A stretch of DNA of 58,456 bases from Prochlorococcus sp. AG-673-M19 (lineage in GTDB: Bacteria; Cyanobacteriota; Cyanobacteriia; PCC-6307; Cyanobiaceae), in contig QCTP01000006.1 of assembly GCA_003211115.1 (NCBI GenBank), forward strand, positions 1 through 58,456. The letters are read 5' to 3'. A program made the translations under genes and the position numbers. This document shows positions 18,883 through 28,958 of this stretch, in pieces (position 1 is the stretch's first letter; each line of letters opens with the position of its first letter). The notes below the pieces were generated by a model. It ran no database searches and was not told where the DNA came from. It worked only from the letters and a program-made list of their open reading frames with translations.

Positions 18883-20152
18883 TCCTCGCTCTAAAGGAGT
18901 TGAAATTCTTTCTATAGGAACTGAATTACTTTTGGGTAATATAGTAAACACTAATGCTCAGTGGATTTCCGAAGAATTATCATCATTAGGACTTAATCAT
19001 TTCAGGCAATCAACTATTGGAGATAATGCCAAAAGGATCAGTCAAATAGTTAAAGAAATATCTTTAAGAAGTAATTTACTCATCATAACAGGAGGTCTGG
19101 GTCCTACTCAAGATGACTTAACAACTGAATCAATTGCAAATTCATTTAATGCCTCTCTTGTTGAAAGAGAATATTTATGGGATCAAATTAAAGAAAAACT
19201 TTCACTTTCAGGGTCAGAGATAAATAATTCCAGTTTAAAAAAACAGTGTTTTTTTCCTGAAGATGCTCAAATTATTGATAATCCCAGAGGCACTGCTCCT
19301 GGAATGATATGGGAACCAATAGAGGGTTTTACAATCTTGACTTTTCCCGGAGTACCAAGTGAAATGAAAGAAATGTGGAAAGAAACTGCTGTTAATTATT
19401 TAAAAAATAATTTTTCAGATGGTTATATATTTTTCTCAAGTACACTTAAATTTTCAGGGATAGGTGAAACTGCTATTTCGGAAAAAATTGAAAACCTTTT
19501 AAAACTAAAAAATCCTACTGTCGCACCATATGCGAATTTAGGAGAAGTGAAGCTCAGAATAACAGCAAGGGCTAAAAATGAATTAGAAGCAAAAAAAATA
19601 ATTAAACCCGTTAAAGAAGAATTAAAAAAAGGATTTTCAAAATTTATTTTTAGTGAAAATTATGATGATTTATCAAGCATATTAATAAAGGAATTAATAA
19701 AAAGAAAAGAATCTCTGGCTTTTGCAGAATCTTGTACTGGAGGTCTTTTATCTTCTTCTATTACAGCAATAGCGGGATCATCTCAAGTATTTAAAGGTAG
19801 TATTATTTCCTACAGTAATGAAATAAAACAATCGTTATTAAATATCCCCGAAAATCTTATAAAAAGATATGGTGCTGTATCTGAAGAAGTTGCTCAAAAT
19901 ATGGCAATTAATGCAAAAGAAAAATTAAATTCTGATTGGGCAATTGCAATTAGTGGCATTGCGGGTCCTAGTGGAGGTAGTAAAAACAAGCCAATTGGAT
20001 TGGTTCATATTTCAATTGTTGGTCCAAATAATCAAATTACTAATATCAAAAAAATATTTGGGAAAACCAGAAATAGAATCGAAATTCAAAGACTAAGTGT
20101 AAATGTGTGTTTAAACAGTCTTAGATTAATCTTATTATCTAAAAGTAAGTAA
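18851..20152 (+). CDS. cinA: CinA-family protein (MoCF-like domain plus nicotinamide-nucleotide amidase)
   Basis: A 433-residue two-domain protein. The N-terminal half is a MoaB/Mog-like domain ([13 protein letters not shown] and [13 protein letters not shown]). The C-terminal domain starts near [12 protein letters not shown] and is the PncC-type nicotinamide-nucleotide deamidase in relatives, recycling NMN. The name comes from competence genes, but no competence role is implied. The start chosen overlaps glyA by 32 bp; homology begins ~16 residues in, so a slightly later start is possible. leuC follows after 12 bp. Confidence 0.9.
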   Translation: MKVNLNHQLNDPRSKGVEILSIGTELLLGNIVNTNAQWISEELSSLGLNHFRQSTIGDNAKRISQIVKEISLRSNLLIITGGLGPTQDDLTTESIANSFNASLVEREYLWDQIKEKLSLSGSEINNSSLKKQCFFPEDAQIIDNPRGTAPGMIWEPIEGFTILTFPGVPSEMKEMWKETAVNYLKNNFSDGYIFFSSTLKFSGIGETAISEKIENLLKLKNPTVAPYANLGEVKLRITARAKNELEAKKIIKPVKEELKKGFSKFIFSENYDDLSSILIKELIKRKESLAFAESCTGGLLSSSITAIAGSSQVFKGSIISYSNEIKQSLLNIPENLIKRYGAVSEEVAQNMAINAKEKLNSDWAIAISGIAGPSGGSKNKPIGLVHISIVGPNNQITNIKKIFGKTRNRIEIQRLSVNVCLNSLRLILLSKSK

Positions 20153-20164
20153 CTTTTTTGCAAA

Positions 20165-21568
20165 TTGAGTAAAGATACCTTATTTGATAAAGTCTGGGAT
20201 TTACATAAAGTCGCAAATCTTCCTGGTGGCTCGGATCAAATCTTTATCGGTCTTCATCTTATTCATGAAGTTACAAGCCCACAGGCATTCGGAGCTTTAA
20301 AGGATAAAAATTTAAAGGTGAAATTCCCAAATAGAACTGTTGCCACGGTTGATCATATTGTTCCAACGGATAATCAAAGCAGGCCTTTCAAAGATAATCT
20401 TGCAGAACAAATGATTAAAACTTTGGAAAACAATTGTGCAGAGCATAATATTAAATTTTTTAATATTGGTAGTGGCAAACAGGGAATTGTTCATGTAGTA
20501 GCTCCAGAACTTGGACTTACACAGCCTGGGATGACTATTGCTTGTGGAGATTCTCATACATCAACTCATGGAGCCTTTGGATCAATTGCTTTTGGTATTG
20601 GTACAAGCCAAGTAAGAGATGTACTTGCAAGTCAAACGATTGCAATGAACAAACTTAAAGTTAGACAAATTTGGTGTGAAAATAAATTATCAACTGGCAT
20701 CTATGCTAAAGATTTAATACTGCATATTATTAGTCAGCTTGGGGTCAAAGCAGGTGTAGGGTATGCCTATGAATTTGCAGGTCCTGCTATAAGTGCATTA
20801 TCAATGGAAGAGAGAATGACTATATGCAATATGTCTATTGAAGGAGGGGCAAGATGTGGTTACATGAATCCTGATGAAAAAACCTTTAGCTACATTAAAG
20901 ATAGGTTATGCTCTCCTCAAAATAAAAATTGGAATCGTGCTATTAAGTGGTGGAAATCATTACAAAGTAATAATGATTCTATTTATGATGATGTGATCAA
21001 GTTAGATGCTTCCAAAGTTGAACCTACAGTTTCATGGGGAATTACTCCAGGGCAAAGTATAGGAATAAATCAAAAAATTCCTTCTTTAAAAGAGATCGAT
21101 CCAAATGACCAATTTATAGCAGAAGAGGCTTATGAATATATGGGCTTCAAGCCTGGAAAATCAATTAAAAATACACCAATTGATGTTTGTTTTATTGGTA
21201 GTTGTACAAATGGTAGGATTAGTGATTTAAGAGTTGCAGCAAAAGTATTAAAGAATCAAAAAGTGGCAAATAATGTAAAAGCATTCGTAGTCCCAGGATC
21301 AGAGAAAGTCGCCAAAGAAGCAAAAGAGGAAGGTCTTGATAAGATATTTATAGATGCAGGTTTTCAATGGAGAGAGCCAGGTTGTTCTATGTGTTTAGCG
21401 ATGAATTCAGACAAACTTATAGGGAATCAAATAAGTGCTAGCTCTAGCAATAGAAATTTCAAAGGAAGACAAGGATCTCCCAATGGAAGAACACTTCTTA
21501 TGAGCCCTGCTATGGTCGCGGCTGCCTCCATCACAGGGAAAGTAAGTGATGTAAGAAATTTTCTTTAG
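20165..21568 (+). CDS. leuC: 3-isopropylmalate dehydratase, large subunit
   Basis: A 467-residue aconitase-family protein; with LeuD it isomerises 2- to 3-isopropylmalate in leucine synthesis. The three iron-sulfur cysteines are in [10 protein letters not shown] and GCSMCLAM. Substrate-loop motifs [10 protein letters not shown] and [14 protein letters not shown] are present. The start is TTG at 20165 ([14 protein letters not shown]), and no ATG in frame would give the conserved N-terminus. leuD starts 3 bp after the stop. Confidence 0.96.
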   Translation: MSKDTLFDKVWDLHKVANLPGGSDQIFIGLHLIHEVTSPQAFGALKDKNLKVKFPNRTVATVDHIVPTDNQSRPFKDNLAEQMIKTLENNCAEHNIKFFNIGSGKQGIVHVVAPELGLTQPGMTIACGDSHTSTHGAFGSIAFGIGTSQVRDVLASQTIAMNKLKVRQIWCENKLSTGIYAKDLILHIISQLGVKAGVGYAYEFAGPAISALSMEERMTICNMSIEGGARCGYMNPDEKTFSYIKDRLCSPQNKNWNRAIKWWKSLQSNNDSIYDDVIKLDASKVEPTVSWGITPGQSIGINQKIPSLKEIDPNDQFIAEEAYEYMGFKPGKSIKNTPIDVCFIGSCTNGRISDLRVAAKVLKNQKVANNVKAFVVPGSEKVAKEAKEEGLDKIFIDAGFQWREPGCSMCLAMNSDKLIGNQISASSSNRNFKGRQGSPNGRTLLMSPAMVAAASITGKVSDVRNFL

Positions 21569-21571
21569 AAA

Positions 21572-22195
21572 ATGAAGAGTAAATTCAAACCACCAGTAGG
21601 AGAGTTTTCAAAAATAAGTGGGAAATGTATCTCATTAATTGGAGACGACATCGATACTGATAGAATTATTCCTGCTCGATTCCTAAAATGTGTTGATTTT
21701 GATTCGTTAGGTGAATCTGTTTTTGAAGATGATCGTAAAACTCTTAAAGGGAAACACCCCTTTGATTTATATGCTAATAAGGATGCTTCGATACTTATTG
21801 TAAATAGTAATTTTGGGTGCGGATCAAGTAGAGAGCATGCCCCCCAAGCATTGATTAGATGGGGAATAAAATCCATAATTGGAGAAAGTTTTGCTGATAT
21901 TTTTTACAGTAACTGTATTGCTATTGGCATTCCATGCTTTACTCTTTCAAAGTCCTCTATAAAAAAAATCCAGAAATATATAAGTAAACAAGATTTATTC
22001 TTGAAAATTGATCTCTTAAATTCTAAAGCAATATCTAAAGATTTAGAATTTAACCTTGAAATAAAAGAAACTTCAAAAAAAATGTTTTTATCTGGCGAAT
22101 GGGATGCCACTACAAAATTACTTGATAATGAAGGTTTAATTGAAAAAAAATTAAATGATTTACCCTATATAAGTTTCAATTCTAATTCCTTTTAA
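21572..22195 (+). CDS. leuD: 3-isopropylmalate dehydratase, small subunit
   Basis: A 207-residue swivelling-domain subunit. It shows GDDIDTDRIIPARFLK, the substrate-recognition block NFGCGSSREHAPQAL and the late motif ADIFYSNC. It completes the LeuCD enzyme, and the 3-bp spacing from leuC supports coupled translation. Its stop codon abuts the stop of the convergent LptD-like gene. Confidence 0.95.
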   Translation: MKSKFKPPVGEFSKISGKCISLIGDDIDTDRIIPARFLKCVDFDSLGESVFEDDRKTLKGKHPFDLYANKDASILIVNSNFGCGSSREHAPQALIRWGIKSIIGESFADIFYSNCIAIGIPCFTLSKSSIKKIQKYISKQDLFLKIDLLNSKAISKDLEFNLEIKETSKKMFLSGEWDATTKLLDNEGLIEKKLNDLPYISFNSNSF

Positions 22196-24232
22196 TTATT
22201 CAAAACCAAACAAAGTAAAGTTAATTCCTCCTGCTTCATTATGAGGTTGGTAAAAGATTCCTAATTCGTAGGATCTTTTCTTCCAATTTAATGAGATTTT
22301 AGAATTTACAAATTCGCCATAATCTTCAGAATCATTATCTAAATTTAGTCTCCCATTACTTTTAAGAATTAGTGGCCCAAATATTTGTTGGTCAAAAGCA
22401 ATATCTAAGGTGAATTTGTCAGAAATCTGATCAAATTTAAAAATACTATCTCCACTTTTAATTTTATAAAAAGGAAAAATACTAATTCGTGTATAGTCAA
22501 AAGTTTTATTTTTGAATTCACCCAGAATCAGTTCTGGGCCCACACCTAAGCCTATATACTCTTGATGATTGTCATTATCGTATAGAGAATATGAGGCTGC
22601 TATTCTCGTATTAAAACTTAATCCATTAGTTATTGGTTCAGAAATATAATTAAAAGAACTATCAATAAATTTGTTTTTAGGCGTATCAACTGTTATTGGT
22701 ATTTTTTGATCTAATGAATAAAATAAATTACCTTTGATACTAGTGACCAAATTTTTACCATTTAACTCTTCCCCTTTTAAATCTGCTAAACCCAAAGAAA
22801 ATACTTCAGTCTTATTAATACCATTAACTTCCCAATTATTTTGTTTTTCTAATCTTGAACCGTAACCTGCATAAATTTCAGCTTCACCTAATGAACCATT
22901 CCAAACTCTTTCTCTATAAACTGCATATATACTTTTATCCCATTCTGAATTTAAAAAATTAATTTTTTTGCTCAATATCGTTTTTAATCTAAAAGCATCG
23001 GAAAATTTATCGGTGTCAAAAGAATTTATTTGTTTTTCAATTTGCAAATCCCAATTATTTATTGGCCCATTTATTTTGGTTTCAAGAGCGAAATAATCGG
23101 TAAATGACGTATCTCTTTTTACCTTATCTCCAGTTATTGAATCTCCCTTCTCAACAAAACTTTTTGTATTGCCATTAAGTGCACGTTGAATTAAAAATTG
23201 AGGCTTTAAATTAAGAACAAAATCGTCAATCAAATTTATTGATTTAAGTTTTCTCGTAATAAAAAAACCATCTTTATCTAAATTTTCATATCCTATATTC
23301 CAAGTGTTGGTAGCTCCAAAATCTTGCCCTGATTTTTGTATAGTTCTATCTCCTATCCAGAATGGAATTGAAACTTTATCATCTAAAATTAAATAATTTA
23401 ATGATGAGTTAAATCTTAAGTCTTCTTTGATTGAATAAGCTTCAAGTGAATTAATCACTATTTTTACTTGATTTAATTCAAGTAAATCATTAGTAAAAAT
23501 TGCTTTTTCACTCTTCCATTTATCTCCATCAATTTCTATTTTATCTGTAGTAAATATCCAATTATGAACCTTGTATGGGGTATTTAAAACTTTTTGCTTT
23601 TTTAGGTGATCTACAAATTCAATTTTATTAACAGCTGAACTTTCAAAATTAGCAAATAAATCATCAATAAGACTATCTGTCTTTATTAATCCTTTAACAT
23701 CTATCAAATATCCTTTTTTATTATTGAAATCGTATTCTAAGCTAACCATTTTGAAGATTTGCTCCCCTACATTCAAGGAAACATTTCCTTCAGCAATTAT
23801 AATTTTGTTCTTTTTATCATAAACAATGCTATCTGATTTTAGAATATTTCCCTTAAGAGAAACGAGAACATTACCCTCAGCATGCAAGATATTATTTTTT
23901 TCAGATTGAATTTCAGATTGGATCAATAACTCTTTTTTGTTATTACTAAAGCTTGCCAGAAGTAATGAAATATCATTTCTAAGATTTTTAAGATTTTCCC
24001 CTTCTGATTTTTTTCTCAAATTATATTTAAATTCTTGAAATGAATTATTTTGAGAATCTATTAGGATCGCAGGTGATATTTTCTTAAAACGAATATTTTT
24101 ATTTAATTTAAATTGGTAATCTGCTTCATTAGGGGGAAAGCCAGTTGATCTTAATGGAGGAGATAGGTTTATTAACGAAGAAACAAATAATACGGATTTT
24201 ATAAGATTTCTAATATTCAAAATGATGGGCAC
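22196..24232 (-). CDS. LptD-like outer-membrane protein (DUF3769 family)
   Basis: A 678-residue protein with a hydrophobic N-terminal segment consistent with a signal peptide. An OstA/LptA-like beta region follows (repeated NVLVSLKGNILKSDSIVY-type strands, ~115-175), and the long C-terminal part is rich in alternating polar/hydrophobic strands like an outer-membrane beta barrel, ending in FTLFGFE. Cyanobacterial DUF3769 proteins are considered LptD homologues that place lipopolysaccharide in the outer membrane. The terminal aromatic residue followed by Glu is slightly unlike the classic terminal Phe. It lies downstream of psbI. Confidence 0.78.
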   Translation of the reverse strand: MPIILNIRNLIKSVLFVSSLINLSPPLRSTGFPPNEADYQFKLNKNIRFKKISPAILIDSQNNSFQEFKYNLRKKSEGENLKNLRNDISLLLASFSNNKKELLIQSEIQSEKNNILHAEGNVLVSLKGNILKSDSIVYDKKNKIIIAEGNVSLNVGEQIFKMVSLEYDFNNKKGYLIDVKGLIKTDSLIDDLFANFESSAVNKIEFVDHLKKQKVLNTPYKVHNWIFTTDKIEIDGDKWKSEKAIFTNDLLELNQVKIVINSLEAYSIKEDLRFNSSLNYLILDDKVSIPFWIGDRTIQKSGQDFGATNTWNIGYENLDKDGFFITRKLKSINLIDDFVLNLKPQFLIQRALNGNTKSFVEKGDSITGDKVKRDTSFTDYFALETKINGPINNWDLQIEKQINSFDTDKFSDAFRLKTILSKKINFLNSEWDKSIYAVYRERVWNGSLGEAEIYAGYGSRLEKQNNWEVNGINKTEVFSLGLADLKGEELNGKNLVTSIKGNLFYSLDQKIPITVDTPKNKFIDSSFNYISEPITNGLSFNTRIAASYSLYDNDNHQEYIGLGVGPELILGEFKNKTFDYTRISIFPFYKIKSGDSIFKFDQISDKFTLDIAFDQQIFGPLILKSNGRLNLDNDSEDYGEFVNSKISLNWKKRSYELGIFYQPHNEAGGINFTLFGFE

Positions 24233-24246
24233 ATTAAATAAGAAAA

Positions 24247-24375
24247 TTAATCCTGTGGACTTTCTAAATCTTTTCTATTTGGGGTTCTTGTAGGATCACT
24301 TGCTAAAAATCCGAATAAAAATATTCCAACAAAGAAAAAGACGATAGTGTAAACAGAAATTTTAAGGGCAAGCAT
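24247..24375 (-). CDS. psbI: Photosystem II protein PsbI
   Basis: A 42-codon gene. The product begins [17 protein letters not shown], has one membrane span, and ends with the conserved PsbI tail [14 protein letters not shown] followed by a short extra LESPQD. PsbI is a PSII subunit beside D1/CP43 and helps early assembly. It is on the same strand as the LptD-like gene, which begins 14 bp further on, and about 130 bp downstream of psbN. Confidence 0.95.
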
Positions 24376-24504
24376 AGATTTCGAGTGCTGACAGGACTAT
24401 ATCCTATTAAATTTATATTTAATTTATGATAATTGGTTTACTTTTTGTATTTTTGGTAAATTTTGAAATACTTTCGAGGAAATTAAAACCTAAAAATACC
24501 AAAG

Positions 24505-24657
24505 TTAATCATCATGATCATCCCAGGGATCAGTTAATGTTGCTGCTTTAGGACCAAAAGCTGTCCATAGTCCAAAACCTGTTAAAGCCAAGAGTAAAGC
24601 AAGGATTGTAACTGCTACAGAAACAGCTGGATCTGGGGCGGATGATAAAGTTTGCAT
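24505..24657 (-). CDS. psbN: PsbN (photosystem II assembly factor)
   Basis: A 50-codon gene. The product has a polar head ([16 protein letters not shown]), one membrane helix, the PsbN motif [12 protein letters not shown], and an acidic tail DPWDDHDD. PsbN is now regarded as an assembly or repair factor rather than a stable PSII subunit. It is divergent from psbH with 79 bp between starts, the usual arrangement in marine picocyanobacteria. Confidence 0.94.
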   Translation of the reverse strand: MQTLSSAPDPAVSVAVTILALLLALTGFGLWTAFGPKAATLTDPWDDHDD

Positions 24658-24736
24658 CAATTTTGGTAAGTTTGTGAACAATTTATGTATTAATTCTTAT
24701 ACAATAGCGAAATATATTCGATTTAGAGAAATTACT
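24658..24736. promoter_or_regulatory. psbN-psbH divergent leader, possible psbNH RNA
   Basis: The 79 bp between psbN and psbH must hold promoters or leaders for both. A small hairpin CGAA-ATATA-TTCG is at 24708-24720. A structured psbNH RNA motif has been described at exactly this location in marine picocyanobacteria, so position supports it. I cannot verify the consensus by eye, and the orientation is unknown. Confidence 0.3.
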
Positions 24737-24937
24737 ATGGGCCAAAAAACTGCATTAGGAACTCTTTTGAAAGCTATTGGAAATTCAGGTCAAGGGAAAG
24801 TGGTTCCTGGATGGGGAGCTGTTCCTATCATGACTGTAATAGGTTTACTTTTATTAGTTTTCCTTGTCATCCTATTACAAATTTATAATCAATCACTACT
24901 CTTACAGGGCTTCTCAGTAGATTGGAATGGGAATTAG
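24737..24937 (+). CDS. psbH: Photosystem II protein PsbH
   Basis: A 66-residue protein starting at [17 protein letters not shown]; the longer frame from 24674 lacks homology and would intrude into the leader. It has the PsbH core [13 protein letters not shown], one membrane helix ([17 protein letters not shown]) and the lumenal tail. PsbH is a PSII core subunit needed for quinone-site stability and D1 repair. It diverges from psbN, and pth follows 180 bp later. Confidence 0.96.
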   Translation: MGQKTALGTLLKAIGNSGQGKVVPGWGAVPIMTVIGLLLLVFLVILLQIYNQSLLLQGFSVDWNGN

Positions 24938-25116
24938 ATTACTTTATTTTTATTTTGATCAATTTTTAGTGTAAATATATTTCAAGCCGTAAATTGCACC
25001 TAGATTTTATTTTAGAAAAAATCTTATTCTATTATTTTGTGCTCTCATAAACATTTCTGAAAACTTAATAATTTTCTATTTTATAATTTCAAAAACTCAA
25101 ATATAAAATTTCAACA

Positions 25117-25725
25117 ATGAGCAGTAGTGAGAAATTTATAATTGGTTTAGGTAATCCAGGGAAAGAATATCTCAAAAATCGACATAACATTGGATTTTTA
25201 CTACTTGAAAATTTTTCTGAAAAATATGATTCAAAATTTACTTTAAAAAATAAGCTAAAAAGTTGGTATTCAGAATTAAAAATAAATAATTCTACTTATA
25301 GATTATTTATGCCAAATACGTTTATGAATAATAGTGGAGACGCTGTTAGGGCAATAGTGGATTGGTACAAAATTGATTTGTCTCAGCTTTTTATAATAGT
25401 TGATGATATTGATCTACCTTTGGGTAAAATTAGATTTAGAAAAAAAGGAAGTTCTGGAGGACATAATGGTCTTAAAGATATCATTAACAAATTACAGACT
25501 GAAAATTTCAATAGGATAAGAATAGGAATAGGTTCGCCCCCAATTAATGAAAAAACCAAAAACTTCAATACTATTTCTCATGTCTTGGGAAATATTACTT
25601 CAAAAGAAAGTTCAACCTTAGATAAAGTTTATAAACAATTAATCGAATCACTCACTAAATTAAATACTAAGAATGAAGATTATATTATTAATGAATTAAA
25701 TTCTTTCTATAGAGAAAAGAAATAA
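25117..25725 (+). CDS. pth: Peptidyl-tRNA hydrolase
   Basis: The 202-residue enzyme frees tRNAs from dropped-off peptidyl-tRNA. Family motifs are IIGLGNPGKEYLKNRHNIGF with the catalytic His, PNTFMNNSG, and VDDIDLPLG with the key Asp, followed by GSSGGHNGLKDI. Length is normal. The DUF3146 gene starts 3 bp after the stop, so they share a transcript. Confidence 0.96.
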   Translation: MSSSEKFIIGLGNPGKEYLKNRHNIGFLLLENFSEKYDSKFTLKNKLKSWYSELKINNSTYRLFMPNTFMNNSGDAVRAIVDWYKIDLSQLFIIVDDIDLPLGKIRFRKKGSSGGHNGLKDIINKLQTENFNRIRIGIGSPPINEKTKNFNTISHVLGNITSKESSTLDKVYKQLIESLTKLNTKNEDYIINELNSFYREKK

Positions 25726-25728
25726 TAA

Positions 25729-25986
25729 ATGAAAGCGAAACCTGAAACAACAGCACATTTAAGTGTAAAAGAATACTGTTTCACAAAAAAAGAAGTAAAA
25801 GGTGTTGTTGAAGCAAGCGATTTTAAGTGGTACTTCACATGGTCATTTGGTAAAGGGATGTTATTTGTAAAACCTCCTTTAGGTAGAGCATTAATTGAAG
25901 ATTCATTATTGAGATTTCTTTTGAAGAAAGATTACGATCTTGAAGCAGGAAGTGAATATAAATTTACTATTTCTGCCAAGTTTTAG
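25729..25986 (+). CDS. DUF3146-family small cyanobacterial protein
   Basis: An 85-residue soluble protein. It begins MKAKPETTAHLSVKEY and contains the block FKWYFTWSFGKGMLFVKPPL, then GRALIEDSLLRFLLKKDY. These match what I recall of DUF3146, a cyanobacteria-specific family with no known function. It follows pth by 3 bp and overlaps the convergent RuvC-fold gene by 20 bp. Confidence 0.8.
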   Translation: MKAKPETTAHLSVKEYCFTKKEVKGVVEASDFKWYFTWSFGKGMLFVKPPLGRALIEDSLLRFLLKKDYDLEAGSEYKFTISAKF

Positions 25987-26404
25987 TATCTATTTTTTTA
26001 CTATCTTCGACTTTGATATCAAAGTAATCTTCCATAATAATTAATGCAGCTAATGCATCCAAATTTTTATTTAAAATAAATATCTCTCTTGGCAAAAAAC
26101 ATTTTATGCCTAATAAAGGAAAAATTTCAAAATATCTTTGCTTCGCTCTATAAGTTGAATTTTTTTCTTCCGCAATAATAAGATTAGGTGCGATCTGCTT
26201 TAAATCTTTTATATAGTTGTTACAACTTGTTCCATTACCAATTAAAAACTGAAGATTATTTTCTTTCTGATATTTTTTCTGAACATATTTCAAAAGTAGA
26301 TTACTTTTAATAACTATTGCTTCATAAACTTTTTTTTCATATATATCAGCTAATATTACTCCACATTTTGATATGCCAGGATCAATCGCTATAACTCTAG
26401 ACAT
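25967..26404 (-). CDS. RuvC/YqgF-fold Holliday-junction-resolvase-like nuclease
   Basis: A 145-residue protein with an RNase H-like acidic triad: VIAIDPGISKCG (Asp8), IIAEEKNSTYRA (~Glu79-80) and NLDALAAL (~Asp113). It resembles RuvC/YqgF nucleases but is not the canonical RuvC or RuvX. The DNA- or RNA-processing role is inferred from the triad. It begins exactly after the DUF3084 gene ends, so they are cotranscribed, downstream of ntcA. Confidence 0.7.
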   Translation of the reverse strand: MSRVIAIDPGISKCGVILADIYEKKVYEAIVIKSNLLLKYVQKKYQKENNLQFLIGNGTSCNNYIKDLKQIAPNLIIAEEKNSTYRAKQRYFEIFPLLGIKCFLPREIFILNKNLDALAALIIMEDYFDIKVEDSKKIDTKTWQK

Positions 26405-27376
26405 CTAAGATTCTGGATAATTTATATTTAATTCAACAATTACGGGTTGAGCAGTTTTACTATTAACCAGAGAGACGACTTCTAATTCAAAATTTGTTTT
26501 ATCATTTTTATTTAAGAAGTTTCTTAATTCTTTTACAGAATCACTTCTCAATTTAATTTCATTTGTAAGTGAACCTCTTCTCTTGATTTCTGCCAAACTA
26601 GAAGAAATTAAGAAATTAACCTTATCATTAAAATCTTTTTTATTAAAATCTTTTTGTTTGAAATCAATTTTAGTAATTTTTTCTCCTTTTCTAACTATTA
26701 TTTTATTTTCTATTATCTCAGGAAAAGCATAGACAAAATTTTCCCCGATTAAAACATTCCTTACAGATTTTATATTAACTACCCAACTACCACCTTTTAA
26801 GATAGTATTTTGCATCTCTTCAATATGATTTTTTCGTAATAATAATATATTTTTTATCTGTTTAGTTTTTGGTTTAACTATCTTATGAGTATATCTATTT
26901 GCATTTATAATGATTGTTTCTATTTGAGATTTAATATCTTGTATCTTAGATGAATTAATCTCTGAAATAATTAAAGATTGCCCACTTCTTATTACAAATT
27001 TTCCACTTCTTAATGCAATTATTTTCCTCTCTAATTGTTTAAATTCTGTCTCTTTTGCTATTATTTTATTTTCTAGTGTTTCTCTTTCTCGTTTTAATGG
27101 TATTAAAACTTGTTTACTTTCAAGAAGCTTTTTCTGTAAATCACCTAACCTAAATAGTCCAACCCTTAATTGTCTATTTACTAATATCATTAAAAACAAT
27201 GATGAAGCACTGATTAAGCTTCCAGTCAAAATTGTAATTAAAATTGCCGTTTTTTTTGGTCTTAACTTTAAAACACTAAATCTAGCTTTACCGATCTTAG
27301 AACCCAATAAATCTCCTAATGTTGAGATTAAACCTCCAAGCAGTAATAAGAAAATAATAAAAAGCCAACCAGACAC
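26405..27376 (-). CDS. DUF3084-family membrane-anchored coiled-coil protein
   Basis: A 323-residue protein. Two N-terminal membrane segments (residues ~3-22 and ~44-64) flank a basic loop containing GKARFSVLKLRPKKTAI. A coiled coil follows at ~75-130 (KLLESKQVLIPLKRERETLE). The C-terminal domain is soluble. This layout is that of DUF3084, conserved in cyanobacteria with unknown function. It sits 52 bp downstream of ntcA and directly upstream of the RuvC-fold gene on the same strand. Confidence 0.8.
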   Translation of the reverse strand: MSGWLFIIFLLLLGGLISTLGDLLGSKIGKARFSVLKLRPKKTAILITILTGSLISASSLFLMILVNRQLRVGLFRLGDLQKKLLESKQVLIPLKRERETLENKIIAKETEFKQLERKIIALRSGKFVIRSGQSLIISEINSSKIQDIKSQIETIIINANRYTHKIVKPKTKQIKNILLLRKNHIEEMQNTILKGGSWVVNIKSVRNVLIGENFVYAFPEIIENKIIVRKGEKITKIDFKQKDFNKKDFNDKVNFLISSSLAEIKRRGSLTNEIKLRSDSVKELRNFLNKNDKTNFELEVVSLVNSKTAQPVIVELNINYPES

Positions 27377-27428
27377 AATATCTTTATTTACTCGTTAATA
27401 ACATAATAGAGAATTAATCGATTAAGTA

Positions 27429-28163
27429 TCAATTAAATCTTTTTGCAAGTGCTATTGGATCAAAAACTGTAATTTTTTTTCTTTCAATATTTAGTAATCC
27501 TGAATCTTTCAAATCGCCTAATAATCTTGTAATAGTTACTCTAGTAGAACCAATCGCTTCTGCTATAGCTTGATGCGAAAGTCTTAGATCTATTGTAATA
27601 CCTTTTTCACTTGCTACTCCAAAATCTCTACACAAAACCATCAGAAAACTTACTAAACGAGATGACATATCTCTATGTGTTAGTGTCTCTATCATAGTTT
27701 CTGTTTGTAAAATCCTACTTGAAAGTCCTTGCAATAGTAAAAGGCCAACGGAAGCATCTGCTTCAATCGCTCTCAAAACAGAATTTGCAGGAGCTGTAAT
27801 CATTTCAACTCTTGTAAAAGCTATCGAATGATAAAAACGATCAGACCTATGACCAGTTAAAAGAGATAAAACTCCAAAAAGGCTATTTTCCCTTAGCAAG
27901 GCAACTGTAATTTCTTCTCCAGATTCGTAAACTCTTGATAACCTAACGGCTCCTCTTCTAATTAAATAAACTCTTTCAGCAGGATCTCCAGGAAAAAATA
28001 TTGTCTTTGATCTCTCAACCATTTCTGTACTTGCTCCTTCAAGTCCTTTAATAACTTCCATTAAAGTTCTATTAACAGGAAAACGTTCGCCAACAGTATT
28101 TACAGTATTTTGTCCGTTTGGTGGTGGAGTTAAGCGGCTAAATCCTCTAGAAGCAGGCAACAT
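27429..28163 (-). CDS. ntcA: Global nitrogen regulator NtcA
   Basis: A 244-residue CRP/FNR-family transcription factor. The cyclic-nucleotide-like effector domain ([20 protein letters not shown], ~53-72) binds 2-oxoglutarate in NtcA. The C-terminal helix-turn-helix [20 protein letters not shown] is the NtcA recognition motif. NtcA activates nitrogen-assimilation genes through GTA-N8-TAC sites. Its N-terminus is about 20 residues longer than freshwater forms. A near-consensus box upstream suggests autoregulation. Confidence 0.96.
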   Translation of the reverse strand: MLPASRGFSRLTPPPNGQNTVNTVGERFPVNRTLMEVIKGLEGASTEMVERSKTIFFPGDPAERVYLIRRGAVRLSRVYESGEEITVALLRENSLFGVLSLLTGHRSDRFYHSIAFTRVEMITAPANSVLRAIEADASVGLLLLQGLSSRILQTETMIETLTHRDMSSRLVSFLMVLCRDFGVASEKGITIDLRLSHQAIAEAIGSTRVTITRLLGDLKDSGLLNIERKKITVFDPIALAKRFN

Positions 28164-28210
28164 AAATATCTATACTTTTAAAAAATTTAAGGAGGCAGCT
28201 AAAAATATCT

Positions 28211-28226
28211 TGTATCAACAGTAACA
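28211..28226 (-). promoter_or_regulatory. Near-consensus NtcA box upstream of ntcA
   Basis: TGTA at 28211-28214 and AACA at 28223-28226, separated by 8 bp, match the TGTA-N8-TACA form except for one base. The site is 48 bp from the ntcA ATG in the 204-bp region shared with the divergent CobO-like gene. ntcA is autoregulated in many cyanobacteria, so an imperfect site here is plausible but unproven. Confidence 0.4.
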
Positions 28227-28367
28227 ATTTTCAATTCTTATCTTTTTTTTTAATTTATTATTTGTTTAAACTTTTGTTTCTAAGATTATACTTTAAGTAA
28301 AATTACACTATATGCAGCGTATATAAATTCAAATTATACTTGATATAGACAAATTTAATCTAAAATA

Positions 28368-28952
28368 ATGGTGGTTAGTTCGTTAAATAGTTATCCAACA
28401 AGTAATGATCAAGTTGTAAATATAAATAGAAATAATAAAAACCCTAAATCAAGAAGGGTAAATCAAAATGGTCAAATTCAAATTTATCAATCTTCATACA
28501 GAGGAAGTTATTTTTCAATCATAAGAGATTCGTTAAGAAATGCAGCTTTAGGTAGAAAAGTACTATTAGTGCAATTAATGAAAGGAGGTGTGAAACAAGG
28601 TATTCCAAATGCTCAAAAGCTTTGTGGGAACCTTACTTGGATAAGATCATCAAATTCTTATGATCAATACGAGTCAGAATATATAAATAGTAATAAAACC
28701 CTAGAGAAAGAGATCAAGAGTTCCATAATTGAATTATGGGATTTTTGCAAAAAAGAATTATTATCTGGATATTATGATCAAATTATTCTTGATGAAATTT
28801 TTCTTGCTGTCGAGATGAACATAATTAGCAAAGATGATTTGATTTCAACACTTGAAAACCGATTTATATCAGGAGATGTAATTCTTACAGGTACATCCAT
28901 TCCAAAAAATTTGTTATTAATGGCTGACCAAATCACAGAACTTCGTTCATAA
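28368..28952 (+). CDS. CobO/BtuR-like protein lacking the Walker A motif
   Basis: A 194-residue protein. Its second half aligns by eye with ATP:corrinoid adenosyltransferases: VLLVQLMKGG (~65-74), IILDEIFLAVEMNIIS (~138-153) and VILTGTSIPKNLLLMADQITEL at the end. Where those enzymes have the GxGKGK[ST] P-loop, this one reads QSSYRGSYFSII, so the nucleotide-binding loop is missing. I therefore do not call it a working CobO. Cyanobacterial relatives annotated as P-loop NTPase family share this loss as far as I recall. It is divergent from ntcA and 6 bp upstream of dcd. Confidence 0.7.
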   Translation: MVVSSLNSYPTSNDQVVNINRNNKNPKSRRVNQNGQIQIYQSSYRGSYFSIIRDSLRNAALGRKVLLVQLMKGGVKQGIPNAQKLCGNLTWIRSSNSYDQYESEYINSNKTLEKEIKSSIIELWDFCKKELLSGYYDQIILDEIFLAVEMNIISKDDLISTLENRFISGDVILTGTSIPKNLLLMADQITELRS

Positions 28953-28958
28953 AAAATT

